From contig NZ_ATUK01000011.1 in assembly GCF_000420165.1 (NCBI RefSeq), positions 186,001-250,000 of the forward strand: a stretch of DNA of 64,000 nucleotides, in the 5' to 3' direction. Below are positions 33,982-43,155 of this stretch, in pieces. Numbering within the stretch: position 1 is the stretch's first letter; each line of letters begins with the position of its first letter. Under the pieces are notes generated by a model. That model saw only the letters and a program-made list of their open reading frames with translations. It made no database searches and had not been told where the DNA came from. The DNA is from Thioalkalivibrio sp. AKL19 (GTDB taxonomy: Bacteria; Pseudomonadota; Gammaproteobacteria; Ectothiorhodospirales; Ectothiorhodospiraceae). Both the position numbers and the translations under genes were made by a program.

Positions 33982-35388
33982 ATGGGGTGTTTCGAGCGCG
34001 GATTGCATCAGGGGTCTTGCCTAACGCTTGCAGCGTGCGTCTGGCTGATCGCTGCCATTTCCGCCGCTTCGTCGGCTCCGGGAAGTCCTGGCGTTGGTCT
34101 GCCGGATGGGGGCTGGAATGTCGTGCGGGCCGGGCCGGAGGATTACCGGGCAGTAGTGGCAGCGCTGGAGCCCGGCGACTGGCTGCAGCTGGCACCGGGC
34201 GACTACCCCCGGGCCCTGCGACTGCATGGCGTGCGCGGAACGCCGGAGCAACCCATCGTGATCAGTGGCCCGGTCGACGGCGAGCCCGCCATCCTGCGTG
34301 GACGCCGCGGGGCGAACACGATCAGCCTGGTGGACGCCGAGCATGTCGTGATCCGGCACCTGACCCTGGATGGTGGTGGCGAACCCGTGGCCGGGGTGGT
34401 CGCCGAGGCGCGCGGTGATGGGGTCCATCACGTGACCCTGGAACACCTGACCATCCGTCATTACGACCATTCGCAGGGCAACGCCGGGATCACCACGCGG
34501 GCGCCCGCCCGGGACTGGGTGATCCGGCACAACGAGATCCACGATGTGGGGACCGGGATGTATCTGGGACAGCCGGACGGGACCAGCCCGTTTGTCGCTG
34601 GCGTGATCGAGCACAATCACGTTCACCGCACCCTGGGGTACAACATCCAGATCAAGCACCAGACGGACCGCGACGGGATCCCGGGGATGCCGGCGGAGCC
34701 GCGGGAGACCCGCATTCGGTACAACCTGCTGAGCAAGGCGGAGCGGGCGACCGACGGGGGACGGGCGCGGCCCAACCTGCTGGTGGGGCATTTCCCGCCT
34801 GCCGGGCCGGGGGCGGAGGACCGCTATCGCATCGCGGGGAACCTGTTCTATCAGAATCCGCACGAGCGTCTGTTTCAGGGCGAGGGGAATATCGAGCTGC
34901 ACGACAACCTGTTCCTGAACGATACGGGCGACGCGGTACTCGTGCGGCCGCACAACCACCGGCCACGCGAGATCCGGATCGTGAACAACACGATCCTGGC
35001 TGCCGGGTTCGGCATCCGGGTGGACGCGCCGGATCGGGCCTATGACCAGGTGGTGGCCGGCAATGCCGTTTTTGCCCGGGAGCCGCTGCAGCTCGCTGAG
35101 GGGATCGCGGGCAACGACAATTTCACTGCGTCGCGCGAGGACGCGGCCCGGTATCTGAGGGCGCCCGATGCCGGGCTGGATGCGCTGGATCTCTATCCCC
35201 GGGAGGGCGCGCTGCACGAGCGTTCTGACAGCGTGAGTTCGGCCCCGGTCGCGGGTGCGGATCGCGACTACAATGGCCGTTTGCGCGAGCAGGCGGTCTG
35301 GGGTGCCTATGCCGGGCCGCCGGGGCCCAACCCCGGACGAGTGGACGTTATCGGACCGCGTGTCCCGGGCTGTGCGCCCTGCCGGTGA
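33982..35388 (+). CDS. Exported right-handed parallel beta-helix protein
   Basis: 468 residues from the ATG at 33982 (GTG at 33979 is adjacent; GAGGTG lies just upstream). The first ~35 residues are a signal peptide with the hydrophobic stretch [19 protein letters not shown]. The rest is a series of short beta-helix coils rich in the N/D-x-I pattern ([69 protein letters not shown]), like pectate-lyase and NosD-type folds. It probably binds or cuts polysaccharide in the periplasm, such as an EPS lyase or epimerase. No PEP-CTERM tail is present (it ends GCAPCR). Confidence 0.8.
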   Translation: MGCFERGLHQGSCLTLAACVWLIAAISAASSAPGSPGVGLPDGGWNVVRAGPEDYRAVVAALEPGDWLQLAPGDYPRALRLHGVRGTPEQPIVISGPVDGEPAILRGRRGANTISLVDAEHVVIRHLTLDGGGEPVAGVVAEARGDGVHHVTLEHLTIRHYDHSQGNAGITTRAPARDWVIRHNEIHDVGTGMYLGQPDGTSPFVAGVIEHNHVHRTLGYNIQIKHQTDRDGIPGMPAEPRETRIRYNLLSKAERATDGGRARPNLLVGHFPPAGPGAEDRYRIAGNLFYQNPHERLFQGEGNIELHDNLFLNDTGDAVLVRPHNHRPREIRIVNNTILAAGFGIRVDAPDRAYDQVVAGNAVFAREPLQLAEGIAGNDNFTASREDAARYLRAPDAGLDALDLYPREGALHERSDSVSSAPVAGADRDYNGRLREQAVWGAYAGPPGPNPGRVDVIGPRVPGCAPCR

Positions 35389-35479
35389 CGCGGTTGCGAG
35401 CGCCGGTGTCGCACACGAAAACGGAGAGGTACCCGGCCCGACGCCCTCCATTACGATTGGCAAAGAGAACGGACATCTT

Positions 35480-36769
35480 ATGCATACGCTTCCCGAGCTG
35501 GATGAAGTCACCATCGGAGTAGTCGGTCTGGGGTACGTCGGCCTGCCACTGGCCGTGGAATTCGGCCATCAATGGCCCACCCGCGGGTTCGATATCGACC
35601 CGGAGCGGGTGCGGCAGCTGCAGGCTGGAATGGATCGCACGCGCGAGGTAGAGCCGGAGAAGCTCGCCGCGACCCCGCAGCTGACGTACACCGCCGATCT
35701 CGAGACCATGCGCGAATGCAACGTGTTTGTGGTAACCGTCCCGACGCCGATCGACCTGCACAAGCGTCCCGATCTCGGCCCGCTTCTGGGGGCCAGTCGC
35801 AGTGTGGGGCAGGTCCTCAAGCCGGGCGACACGGTGATATTTGAGTCCACCGTTTACCCGGGCGCGACCGAGGAGGATTGCGTGCCGATCCTCGAGGCGC
35901 AGTCCGGGCTGGTGCATAACCGGGACTTCTTCACCGGCTACAGCCCCGAGCGCATCAATCCGGGCGACAAGGAGCACGGGGTCACCTCCATCATGAAGGT
36001 CACCTCGGGCTCCACCCCGGAGGTGGCCGACTTCGTGGACGGGCTGTATGCGCGGGTGATCACCGCCGGGACGCACAAGGCCGAGAGCATCCGCGTGGCC
36101 GAGGCCGCCAAGGTGATCGAGAACACCCAGCGCGACGTGAACATCGCGCTGATCAACGAGCTGGCCCTGCTGTTCGAGCGCCTGGGCCTGGATACCGAGG
36201 CGGTACTGAAGGCGGCCGGGACCAAGTGGAATTTCCTGCCCTTCCGGCCGGGCCTGGTGGGTGGACACTGCATTGGCGTGGATCCCTACTACCTGACGCA
36301 CAAGGCACAGGCGGTGGGCCATCACCCGGAGATGATCCTGGCCGGGCGGCGCGTGAACGATGCCATGGGCGCGCACATCGCGGACAACACGGTGCGCGCC
36401 CTGGTGCGCAAGGGCATCAATCCGGTGGGGGCGCGGATCCTGGTGATGGGGCTAACCTTCAAGGAGAACTGCCCGGACCTGCGCAACACCCGGGTGATCG
36501 ACATCCACGCCACCCTGGCTGGCTACAACGCCGAGGTGACGGTCTTCGACCCCTGGGTGGACCCGGCCGAGGCCGAGCACGAGTACGGCATTACGCCGGT
36601 GACCGAGACGCCGGCACCGGGGCAGTTCGATGCAATCATCGTGGCCGTGCCGCACCGCGAATTCCTGCAGATGGGGATCGAGGCCATCCGCGAACTGGCA
36701 CGGCCCGAGTCGGTAATCTTCGACGTGAAATCGGTATTCCCCCGTACTGCCACGGATCTCCGCCTGTAA
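35480..36769 (+). CDS. UDP-N-acetylhexosamine 6-dehydrogenase, TviB/WbpO type
   Basis: 429 residues. The start ([20 protein letters not shown]) leads straight into the GxGxxG NAD site; an upstream frame extension is unlikely. [31 protein letters not shown], the central [19 protein letters not shown] and the catalytic-cysteine loop [17 protein letters not shown] mark the TviB/WbpO subgroup, which oxidises UDP-GlcNAc or UDP-GalNAc at C6 to the uronic acid using two NAD+. It provides acidic sugars for the EPS, whose carboxylates could be targets for the PP-loop enzymes nearby. Confidence 0.92.
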   Translation: MHTLPELDEVTIGVVGLGYVGLPLAVEFGHQWPTRGFDIDPERVRQLQAGMDRTREVEPEKLAATPQLTYTADLETMRECNVFVVTVPTPIDLHKRPDLGPLLGASRSVGQVLKPGDTVIFESTVYPGATEEDCVPILEAQSGLVHNRDFFTGYSPERINPGDKEHGVTSIMKVTSGSTPEVADFVDGLYARVITAGTHKAESIRVAEAAKVIENTQRDVNIALINELALLFERLGLDTEAVLKAAGTKWNFLPFRPGLVGGHCIGVDPYYLTHKAQAVGHHPEMILAGRRVNDAMGAHIADNTVRALVRKGINPVGARILVMGLTFKENCPDLRNTRVIDIHATLAGYNAEVTVFDPWVDPAEAEHEYGITPVTETPAPGQFDAIIVAVPHREFLQMGIEAIRELARPESVIFDVKSVFPRTATDLRL

Positions 36770-37085
36770 GGGGGGCCGAGCCCATCAGCGTTCGCGTTGA
36801 TGCCCCCCCAGGTTCCTGATGGGGAAGCTTCGGGACCTGGCGCGGCGCGCACCGTTCCCCTGGGCCCCGGCGCGGCGCACGGATGGTGAACGCCACGCCC
36901 GCATAACGCCCGCGCTGTTCATGGGCGCGGCCGGAGCTACAGTGGCGGGACGCTTTCGTCCCGGGAGACGCTGAACCGTGTGTCCGTCCGCGTTGTTGCC
37001 CCATGGTTTCCGACGTGCCGCCTGATTGCAGGGGCGTCGCTGCGCCCCATGTGCATTCGGGCGTGACGCGCGCCCGCACCGATTC
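36770..37085 (+). other. Intergenic region with two hairpins
   Basis: 316 bp with no credible gene. Directly after the dehydrogenase stop is a bulged hairpin: six G at 36770-36775 pair with the C-run at 36803-36809, with CATCA/TGATG inside, probably ending the EPS operon. A second perfect stem, GGGACG-CTTT-CGTCCC, lies at 36947-36962. No clear promoter for the next gene was seen. Confidence 0.4.
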
Positions 37086-40000
37086 ATGGATCGGCGCTTC
37101 CCTGGCCCTTCGATGAGCCGGCCGCGCGCCGGTTCGGAACCGCTGTCGCTGCGTACCTGCGCGCTGTGGGCCTGGCTGTCGCTGGGCGCTGCGGTCTACC
37201 TGACGCTGCTGCCGTTCGAGTTCGGCTCGATGAGCCTGGAGCGTGCCTGGGAGATCTACCGTGGCATGAGCCTGACCGGCCCCGGGACCAGTGGCCGCCA
37301 GCAGTTCATGGCCAATGCCCTGATGTTCCTGCCGCTAGGGTTCTTCTGGACCGCATGGCTGACTCATGGTCGCCGCAACCGGCTGCTTGCGATCGGCGCG
37401 TTCGTCTTCGTGGCCGCCCTGGGCCTGGCGGTTACGGCCGGCGTGGAGTTCTTGCAGGTGTGGTTGCCGTACCGGCATCCGGCGGCGGCCGATATCGCCG
37501 GAAACTTTTCCGGGGCAGTGGCCGGCTCGCTCGCCTGGCTGGCGTTGCGCGACCCGTTGGCGCGCTGGCGTCGGGTGCTGGAGGGTGCGGGTGCGCAGGC
37601 CCTGACCGCCGGGCTGGTGATCTATGCCGCCGCCTATGTGATGGTCGGCTTCGTCCCCTTTGACCTGGTGCTCGCCATGGACGAGCTGCGGGCTCGCCTG
37701 GCATCCGATGCCTGGGGCTGGTGGGTCGCTGCCGGGGCCTGCACCAGCGGGATTCGCTGTATCAGCTGGCTGACGCTGGAGGTGGTCGCCAGTATCCCGG
37801 TGGGGCTGCTCCTGGCATTGTGGCTGCACCGGCGCGGCGCCTCGCTGCTGGGGGCCGGACTCCCGCTGGCCCTGCTTCTTGCGGGGCTGCTGGAACTGTT
37901 GAATCTCGCCACCCTGTCGGGCATCGCCGAGGGGCGGTCCGTGCTGCTGCGGGCCCTGGGGATGAGCATCGGCCTGGCTATGTTCCGGCACCTGCCGGCA
38001 CATCCCCATGGCGTCATCCGTGCGTTGCAGCAGTTCGCCGCGCCGATCCTCGTGGTCGGTGGCCTGTCCTACGCACTGTTGCTGGTTGCGCTGAACCATG
38101 GCTTCGGCCCGTTTCATGCCGATCTGGAGGCGGCGCGGGCGCAGTGGGACGACCTGAACCTGTGGCCGTTCTACTACCACTATCACGTGGACGAGATTCA
38201 CGCCCTGCGCAGTACGGCGCTGCATCTGGCCATGTATGCACCGCTGGGGTTCCTGGTCTGGTTGTGGCAGCTGCGCCGTCCCCTGCAGCCGTCGGCGCTG
38301 AACCTGCTGGCCGTCGTGGCAGGGGTTGTCCTGGCGCTGCTGGTCGAGGCCGCCAAGCTCTTCGTGGACGGCGCGCGCCCGGACCCGGCCAGCCTGGTGC
38401 TTGCCGGCCTGGCCGCCTGGGCGATGGCCGCGCTGCTGCAATGGCTGGGTCGTGCCAGTGCCGTGGGGGGCGTACCCGCAGAACGGGCTGCGGCTGAGCC
38501 ACGCGGTCCTCACCCGGAGCCGGCTGGGCCGGGCCCGAATCCGCGCGGTTTTCAGCGCCTGCGCCAGGCGCTTGCCGGCCTGCTGGCGCTGGCGACTCTG
38601 TTGCTGGCGGTGACCTGGCCGGTCGTGCCAGTGGCACTGAGCGCCGGGTTGCTGGCCTATGCCGCATTGCTGGCGTGGCGGCCGCAGGGCTGGCTGTTCG
38701 TGATCCCCGTGCTGCTGGCCACCCTGGACCTGACGCTCTACCACGGGCGCCTTTTCGTCTCCGAGCTGGACCTGTTCCTGTTGATGACCCTGGCCATGGC
38801 CCTCTGGCTCGGGCCGCATGCGCTGCATGCGGGGGCATCGTTGTTGCCGCGCGGCATTCGTTGGGCGCTGGGTCTCCTGGTGGCCTCGACGCTGATCAGC
38901 CTGGCGGTTGCCCTGTTCCCGCCCGGCACCTGGAACCCCGGCGAGGCGGTGCATTTTGCCCACCAGTGGAATGCCCTGCGGGTGGCCAAGGGCCTGCTGT
39001 GGGCGGTTGTCCTGCTGGCGATGCTGAGGGTTGCGCCTGTCCCGGTGCCGGAGCAGGTGACGCGCTGGTTTCTCCCCGGGGTGGCGCTGGCCCTGCTGGC
39101 GCAACTGGCGTTCGTGGTGCGCGAGCGGGTTACCTATCCCGGGCTGCTGAACTTCGATAGTGGCTATCGGCTGTCAGGGCTGTTTTCGGAGATGCAGGCG
39201 GGAGGGCCCAGCATCGAGACCTTTCTGGTGCTGGCCTTTCCCCTGGCCCTGATCTGGTGCTGGCGCCAGCGCCTCGGCCTGATGCTCGCCGGCTCGGCCC
39301 TGCTGGCGGTCGGGACGGCATACGCCGTGGCGATGACCTATTCGCGCGGCGGGTATCTGGGGTTGGCGGTGGCTGTGGTCGTGCTCGCGGTCGGGGTGCT
39401 GCTGGCGGCGTTGCATGGGCGCATGCAGGCTCGGCAGGGGGCACTGGTCGGTGTGCTGTTGCCCGTGGTGGCGATTGCCCTGGTTGCGGGCACCACGTTG
39501 GGCGGGTTTGCCGAGCAGCGGATGAGCCACATCGAACGTGACTTCGGAGTCCGCATGGATCACTGGCAGGCCGCCCTCGAACTGCCGGGCGGCGGGCCGC
39601 TTTCACCTCTGTTTGGGCGGGGTGTCGGCAGTTTTCCGGAGCACTACCGGACCGGAAACCGGGACGGGCGCCTGCCCGGCAATCTGGCCTTCACCCGCGC
39701 GGAGGGTGAGCCGCGCCTGCAAATCGGCGGTGGCGATTCGTTGTTCGTGAATCAGCGGGTGAGCCTGCCCCGCGACGGTCTCTATACCTTGACCGTGGAG
39801 GCCGCCAGTGCCCAGCCCACGGGATTTCGAGTCTTCATCTGCGAGAAGCCCATCCGCCATTCCTTCGTTTGTCGCAGCGAAGGCATGCGTCTGGAAGACG
39901 GCGGACGTCAGACCTTCCAGTGGACCTTCGATCTGGATCCGATGGAGACACGCCCCTGGCCCATTCAGCGCGGCCTGGTGTTGTCGCTGGGGGTCGATGC

Positions 40001-40442
40001 GCGCCAGCGGTCTGTCACCGAATTTTACAGCGTGCAGATCCGGGATGCGGCCGGTCGCGAGTACGTGGCCAACGGCGACTTCGCGCATCTGGGCCGTTAC
40101 TGGTATTTCACCACGGACCATCTGTCGCCCTGGCGCGTCGAGAATCAATGGCTGGAGCTCTATTTCGATCAGGGCTGGCTGGGCGTGGTCGCCTTTGTCT
40201 GGCTGACGCTGGTCGCGCTCATCGTCCTGTTGCGGCAGGGGCTGAGGGGTGACGTGGTGGCGCTGGCCTCGGCGGCCGCTTTGGCCGGGGCATTGTCGAT
40301 CGGCCTGTTCAGCACGTTGTTTTTCTCGCCGCGGAGCGCCCTGTTGTTCTATCTCGTCCTGTTGCTGGGCGCGGCGGCGACCACGGCGCCAACGAGCCGT
40401 GTCGCCCGACGAACCGACGGCCCCGGAAGTCTTTCCTCGTGA
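37086..40442 (+). CDS. Giant membrane protein: three VanZ-like units fused to an O-antigen-ligase domain
   Basis: 1118 residues from the ATG at 37086; the ATG at 37113 is an equally likely start, and neither has a good ribosome site. Residues ~25-455 contain three VanZ-like modules, each with an N-x(3)-F/A-x-PLGF-type helix (MANALMFLPLGF 75-86; VVASIPVGLLLALW 233-246; LAMYAPLGFLVWL 381-393) and an E-x2-Q/N/K helix plus loop (EFLQVWLPYRHPAAADIAGN 121-140; ELLNLATLSGIAEG 270-283; EAAKLFVDGARPDPASL 421-437). A Pro-rich linker follows (~465-488). From ~490 comes a polytopic O-antigen-ligase/polymerase domain with a Wzy_C-type periplasmic loop (GRGVGSFPEHYR; later ENQWLELYFDQGWLG) interrupted by a ~110-residue beta-rich insert (LPRDGLYTLTVEAAS to SVQIRDAAGREY). 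Probable polymer ligase or polymerase; the VanZ part is of unknown function. Confidence 0.8.
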   Translation: MDRRFPGPSMSRPRAGSEPLSLRTCALWAWLSLGAAVYLTLLPFEFGSMSLERAWEIYRGMSLTGPGTSGRQQFMANALMFLPLGFFWTAWLTHGRRNRLLAIGAFVFVAALGLAVTAGVEFLQVWLPYRHPAAADIAGNFSGAVAGSLAWLALRDPLARWRRVLEGAGAQALTAGLVIYAAAYVMVGFVPFDLVLAMDELRARLASDAWGWWVAAGACTSGIRCISWLTLEVVASIPVGLLLALWLHRRGASLLGAGLPLALLLAGLLELLNLATLSGIAEGRSVLLRALGMSIGLAMFRHLPAHPHGVIRALQQFAAPILVVGGLSYALLLVALNHGFGPFHADLEAARAQWDDLNLWPFYYHYHVDEIHALRSTALHLAMYAPLGFLVWLWQLRRPLQPSALNLLAVVAGVVLALLVEAAKLFVDGARPDPASLVLAGLAAWAMAALLQWLGRASAVGGVPAERAAAEPRGPHPEPAGPGPNPRGFQRLRQALAGLLALATLLLAVTWPVVPVALSAGLLAYAALLAWRPQGWLFVIPVLLATLDLTLYHGRLFVSELDLFLLMTLAMALWLGPHALHAGASLLPRGIRWALGLLVASTLISLAVALFPPGTWNPGEAVHFAHQWNALRVAKGLLWAVVLLAMLRVAPVPVPEQVTRWFLPGVALALLAQLAFVVRERVTYPGLLNFDSGYRLSGLFSEMQAGGPSIETFLVLAFPLALIWCWRQRLGLMLAGSALLAVGTAYAVAMTYSRGGYLGLAVAVVVLAVGVLLAALHGRMQARQGALVGVLLPVVAIALVAGTTLGGFAEQRMSHIERDFGVRMDHWQAALELPGGGPLSPLFGRGVGSFPEHYRTGNRDGRLPGNLAFTRAEGEPRLQIGGGDSLFVNQRVSLPRDGLYTLTVEAASAQPTGFRVFICEKPIRHSFVCRSEGMRLEDGGRQTFQWTFDLDPMETRPWPIQRGLVLSLGVDARQRSVTEFYSVQIRDAAGREYVANGDFAHLGRYWYFTTDHLSPWRVENQWLELYFDQGWLGVVAFVWLTLVALIVLLRQGLRGDVVALASAAALAGALSIGLFSTLFFSPRSALLFYLVLLLGAAATTAPTSRVARRTDGPGSLSS

Positions 40443-40574
40443 TTGGCGCCGGCCGGGCGGTCGGCGGCGTTAGGGGCCGTTCGGGCCGGCCGGGCGCATG
40501 GCTAACGCTGCTCCCATCCCGGCGCGGGCCGGGCTGCTAATCTCGCGGGAAGAAACCGCCGTGGGGCCGGGGAG

Positions 40575-41297
40575 ATGGGCGAGGCCTTTGATGCATTCGA
40601 CGAGCGGCTGATGGAGCTGGCTCATTTTGTGGAGGAGGCCGAATCCCTGGAAAAGGGTTTGCTCGGGCTGGCCACGCTGGTGAGTTACGCCATGGAGTGC
40701 GAGCGCTGTTCGATCATGCTGCTGAAGCCGGACCCGGATGGGGGTGAGGCGCGCCTGCGTGTCCAGGCGCATTACGGGTATCTGCCCGATCAGGCCTATG
40801 ACGTGAGCCAACCCCTCGGTGCGGGGATTTCGGGGCGGGTGGCGAGTGCGCGCAAGGGGCTTCTGATTCGCGACCTGCATGCCTCCGATCTTGCTGCCGA
40901 GGCCCGGCGCGCCGCCGGCGCGGACCCGGTCGACGTGATTGCGGTGCCGGTCATTCTGGAGGGCGACTTGCTGGGCGTGATCAACATCGACAGCCCCCGG
41001 GGACGCGACCGGCTCACAGGGGAAGACCTGCGCCGCGCGTTGATCCTGGCCCTGGTAGTGGCCAAGTCGGTCCTCATCCATCGCCTAAAGGGACTGTTGC
41101 GCACCAGCTTCATGCAGCTGGCGCTGGCGCGTCAGCCGGGGGCGGCCACGGGCCCCATTACCCACGCCCCGGAGCGCGTGGCGCGGTTGCTGGCGCGCAC
41201 GCTCTACGACGAGATGAGCCGTGCCGGGTTTTCTCGCGATCATGTATTAATTGCCGCGACCGAGCTCATTGGTCAGGTGAGCGAGGACCGGGAATGA
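40575..41297 (+). CDS. GAF domain protein
   Basis: 240 residues. A GAF domain spans roughly residues 25-165: LVSYAMECERCSIMLLKPDP, QPLGAGISGRVASARKGLLIRD, VIAVPVILEGDLLGVINID. The C-terminal ~65 residues are helical (ERVARLLARTLYDEMSRAG) with no output domain I can name. It may sense a small ligand or redox state and act by protein contact. The start ATG at 40575 follows a GGGGA ribosome site. The methyltransferase gene lies 40 bp downstream. The region upstream (40443-40574) is GC-rich with no clear promoter. Confidence 0.75.
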   Translation: MGEAFDAFDERLMELAHFVEEAESLEKGLLGLATLVSYAMECERCSIMLLKPDPDGGEARLRVQAHYGYLPDQAYDVSQPLGAGISGRVASARKGLLIRDLHASDLAAEARRAAGADPVDVIAVPVILEGDLLGVINIDSPRGRDRLTGEDLRRALILALVVAKSVLIHRLKGLLRTSFMQLALARQPGAATGPITHAPERVARLLARTLYDEMSRAGFSRDHVLIAATELIGQVSEDRE

Positions 41298-41337
41298 CGG
41301 CGCGCGCGCGCGGGACGCTGACGTTTGGGGTGGCGCC

Positions 41338-42072
41338 ATGAAAGATGCCGGCTTCGAGCGCCGCTGGCGCCAGCGCTTCCTCCAGCGCGGTGCAAGCCTG
41401 GAGGACGATGCCGACATCGCGGGGTGGACGCGTAGCGGCCTGAGCAGCCGTGTGCGGCAGTTCGACGACCTTTGGCGACGTGCCGGAATGGCGCCCGGGC
41501 GCTGGCTGGATATCGGCTGTGGCGCGGGTACCTACACGCGGATGCTGCAGGCACAGGGTCACACGGTCTGGGGGCTCGACTATTCAACCCCTTCCCTGCA
41601 GAAGGCGCGGGATCGAAGTGACCCGGCGATTCCCTGGCTGGCGGCGGATATCAATTACCTCCCGCTGGCGGACGCCGCGTTCGACGGGGTGCTCTGCTTC
41701 GGCGTCATGCAGGCCTTGTCGGACCCCAAGCCGGCACTGGCCGAGATTCGGCGCGTACTGCGCCCCGGGGGCGAGGCCTGGATCGATGCGCTGAATCTGC
41801 GTTGCCTCCCCACGGCGGTTCGCGAATGGCGCCGGTGCCGGCGAGGGCGCCCGCTGCATCTGCGCTACGACGACCCTCAAGGTTTTCGCGCGGCAGCGGA
41901 GGCCGTCGGTCTGCGGCCCGAGGCGTTGTACTGGCTCCCTTTGGCCCCCGGCCGCCTGGCGCGCCTGCAGCCGCTCCTGGAGAACCGGGGCACCCGGGGG
42001 GTCCTGCAGGCGGTGCCGGTCGCCGGGGCGTGGCTGAGTCATTCGTTCATTCTGCGGGCGCGGCGGGTGTGA
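41338..42072 (+). CDS. Class I SAM-dependent methyltransferase
   Basis: 244 residues. Motif I is LDIGCGAGTYTRML, motif II/post-I is VWGLDYSTPSL, and the later AFDGVLCFGVMQALSDPKPALAEIRRVLRPGGEAWID follows the Methyltransf_11 pattern. It uses SAM to methylate a small molecule; which one cannot be told. It lies 40 bp after the GAF gene on the same strand. The sigma-54 promoter region of the Cys-rich gene begins 20 bp after its stop, so it belongs to a separate transcript from that cassette. Confidence 0.82.
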   Translation: MKDAGFERRWRQRFLQRGASLEDDADIAGWTRSGLSSRVRQFDDLWRRAGMAPGRWLDIGCGAGTYTRMLQAQGHTVWGLDYSTPSLQKARDRSDPAIPWLAADINYLPLADAAFDGVLCFGVMQALSDPKPALAEIRRVLRPGGEAWIDALNLRCLPTAVREWRRCRRGRPLHLRYDDPQGFRAAAEAVGLRPEALYWLPLAPGRLARLQPLLENRGTRGVLQAVPVAGAWLSHSFILRARRV

Positions 42073-42091
42073 AAGGCGGGCCGAGCGGGGC

Positions 42092-42108
42092 TGTCGGAAA
42101 ACTTTCCA
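42092..42108 (+). promoter_or_regulatory. Possible enhancer site for a sigma-54 activator
   Basis: TGTCGGAAAACTTTCCA contains a perfect inverted repeat (GGAAA-AC-TTTCC) about 100 bp upstream of the sigma-54 promoter, the usual place for an activator site. Recalled from work on PEP-CTERM loci: their genes tend to have RpoN promoters controlled by PrsK/PrsR. Assignment of this site to PrsR is an inference. Confidence 0.5.
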
Positions 42109-42193
42109 CTCGGCCCCCCGGGGTGCGCTGCGGGCTTTGTTCCGTCGCGCGAGGAAGTCTTGATATCAGTGAGTTACCCGTTATTCAGAAGGA

Positions 42194-42210
42194 TGGCACT
42201 TCGCTTGCTA
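42194..42210 (+). promoter_or_regulatory. Sigma-54 promoter (-24/-12)
   Basis: TGGCACTTCGCTTGCTA: GG at 42195-42196 and GC at 42207-42208 with exactly 10 bases between, and TGGCAC/TTGC matching the RpoN consensus. Transcription should start near 42220, giving a leader of about 108 bases to the ATG at 42329. It drives the Cys-rich protein gene and probably the whole PqqD-kinase-nucleotidyltransferase cassette. Confidence 0.75.
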
Positions 42211-42328
42211 CGTACCAAGAGAAAGCGTCTGATTGCAGTGTACCCCCCGGATCGAAGCCCATTGCGGCGTGGCCGGGTGCCCTTGCCCGGACGGCGAAAT
42301 GGCGAGGATTGACCTGGAGCAGGCACGA

Positions 42329-43099
42329 ATGAGTGATGAACACGAGCACAACGGAAATCATGGCGCCGAAGACGTAGGCGACGGCAAGCCCGGCACCCCC
42401 GTCGACCGCGGCTTGGGTTCTTCCGCCCCCCGCAGCCGGAGCCGGCGCCGCCTGACCGCGGCCGGCCTGGGTGGGGTGATGCTGGTGTCGCTCCCGGCCA
42501 AGTCGGTCTGGGGCGCTCAGGGGCAGTGCTCGCTGTCGGGCAATATCTTCTCCGCCAACGTCTCCAATATTGACCACGAGTGCACCGCGGGCGATGGCTG
42601 TACCTCGGCGTTCTGGAAGGACAACTGGGGTGCCTGGGACTGCACCGGGTATTCCCCGGGTTCCTGCATTCAGACCAGCGGGACCGACACCAATTGCCAG
42701 CGTTTTGACGCCACGGTGAGTACAGGCGGCGCGACCTCCTTCGAGGAGGTATTCGGTTACAGGCCGGAATGCCTGACCGGCACACCCTCGCTGATGGAGG
42801 TGCTCCAGGCCTGGGGCGTATGCAGGGGGTCGCTCGACTGGCATGCAGTGGGCGCCGTTCTGAACGCAGCGTGTACCTCGATCGACTTCGGCGCCTCGGT
42901 CGACGACGTGATCAAGGCCTATTCGATGGCCCGCGAGGATGTAAGCAAGCACTCGGCGGTGTCGAACGTCTTCGCCTATATGAACGAGCGCTTCTGCCCG
43001 GTCAACGGCCTCGGTGACTGTGGCGACGGTTATACGCGCAACGAGGCGGGCGAGTGCGTGGAGGTGCGGACCAACTCGACCGGCACTCTCAATCGTTGA
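42329..43099 (+). CDS. Cys-rich exported protein of unknown function, possible cassette substrate
   Basis: 256 residues from the ATG at 42329 (GGAG 11 bases upstream; an ATG ten codons earlier is weaker). Residues 1-36 are hydrophilic and Gly/Asp/His-rich. A Tat-like signal follows (SRRRLTAAGLGG, then a hydrophobic stretch, ending near residue 63, WGA-Q). The mature part has twelve cysteines (67, 85, 91, 105, 113, 123, 148, 165, 182, 223, 231, 243). GCTSAFWKDNWGAWDC plus a later SLMEVLQAW...HAVGAVLNA segment resembles the widespread secreted CTPGFWK-type domain. It is the first gene after the sigma-54 promoter, and the PqqD-like gene follows 56 bp downstream. It lacks a PEP-CTERM tail. Confidence 0.7.
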   Translation: MSDEHEHNGNHGAEDVGDGKPGTPVDRGLGSSAPRSRSRRRLTAAGLGGVMLVSLPAKSVWGAQGQCSLSGNIFSANVSNIDHECTAGDGCTSAFWKDNWGAWDCTGYSPGSCIQTSGTDTNCQRFDATVSTGGATSFEEVFGYRPECLTGTPSLMEVLQAWGVCRGSLDWHAVGAVLNAACTSIDFGASVDDVIKAYSMAREDVSKHSAVSNVFAYMNERFCPVNGLGDCGDGYTRNEAGECVEVRTNSTGTLNR

Positions 43100-43155
43100 T
43101 ATCCCGGGGCGCTGCCCACCAGCGCTCCCGGACCGGTCGGTACACGAGGCCCCCC

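Noticed and set aside
1-36769. Exosortase (xrtA) and PEP-CTERM substrates
   Set aside because: I looked for a multi-helix exosortase and for C-terminal PEP-TM-Arg tails among all exported proteins; none found. They are probably outside the window.
37335-39104. 589-codon minus-strand frame inside the VanZ fusion gene
   Set aside because: Gln/Arg-rich antisense translation; the plus-strand product shows membrane helices and VanZ/ligase motifs.
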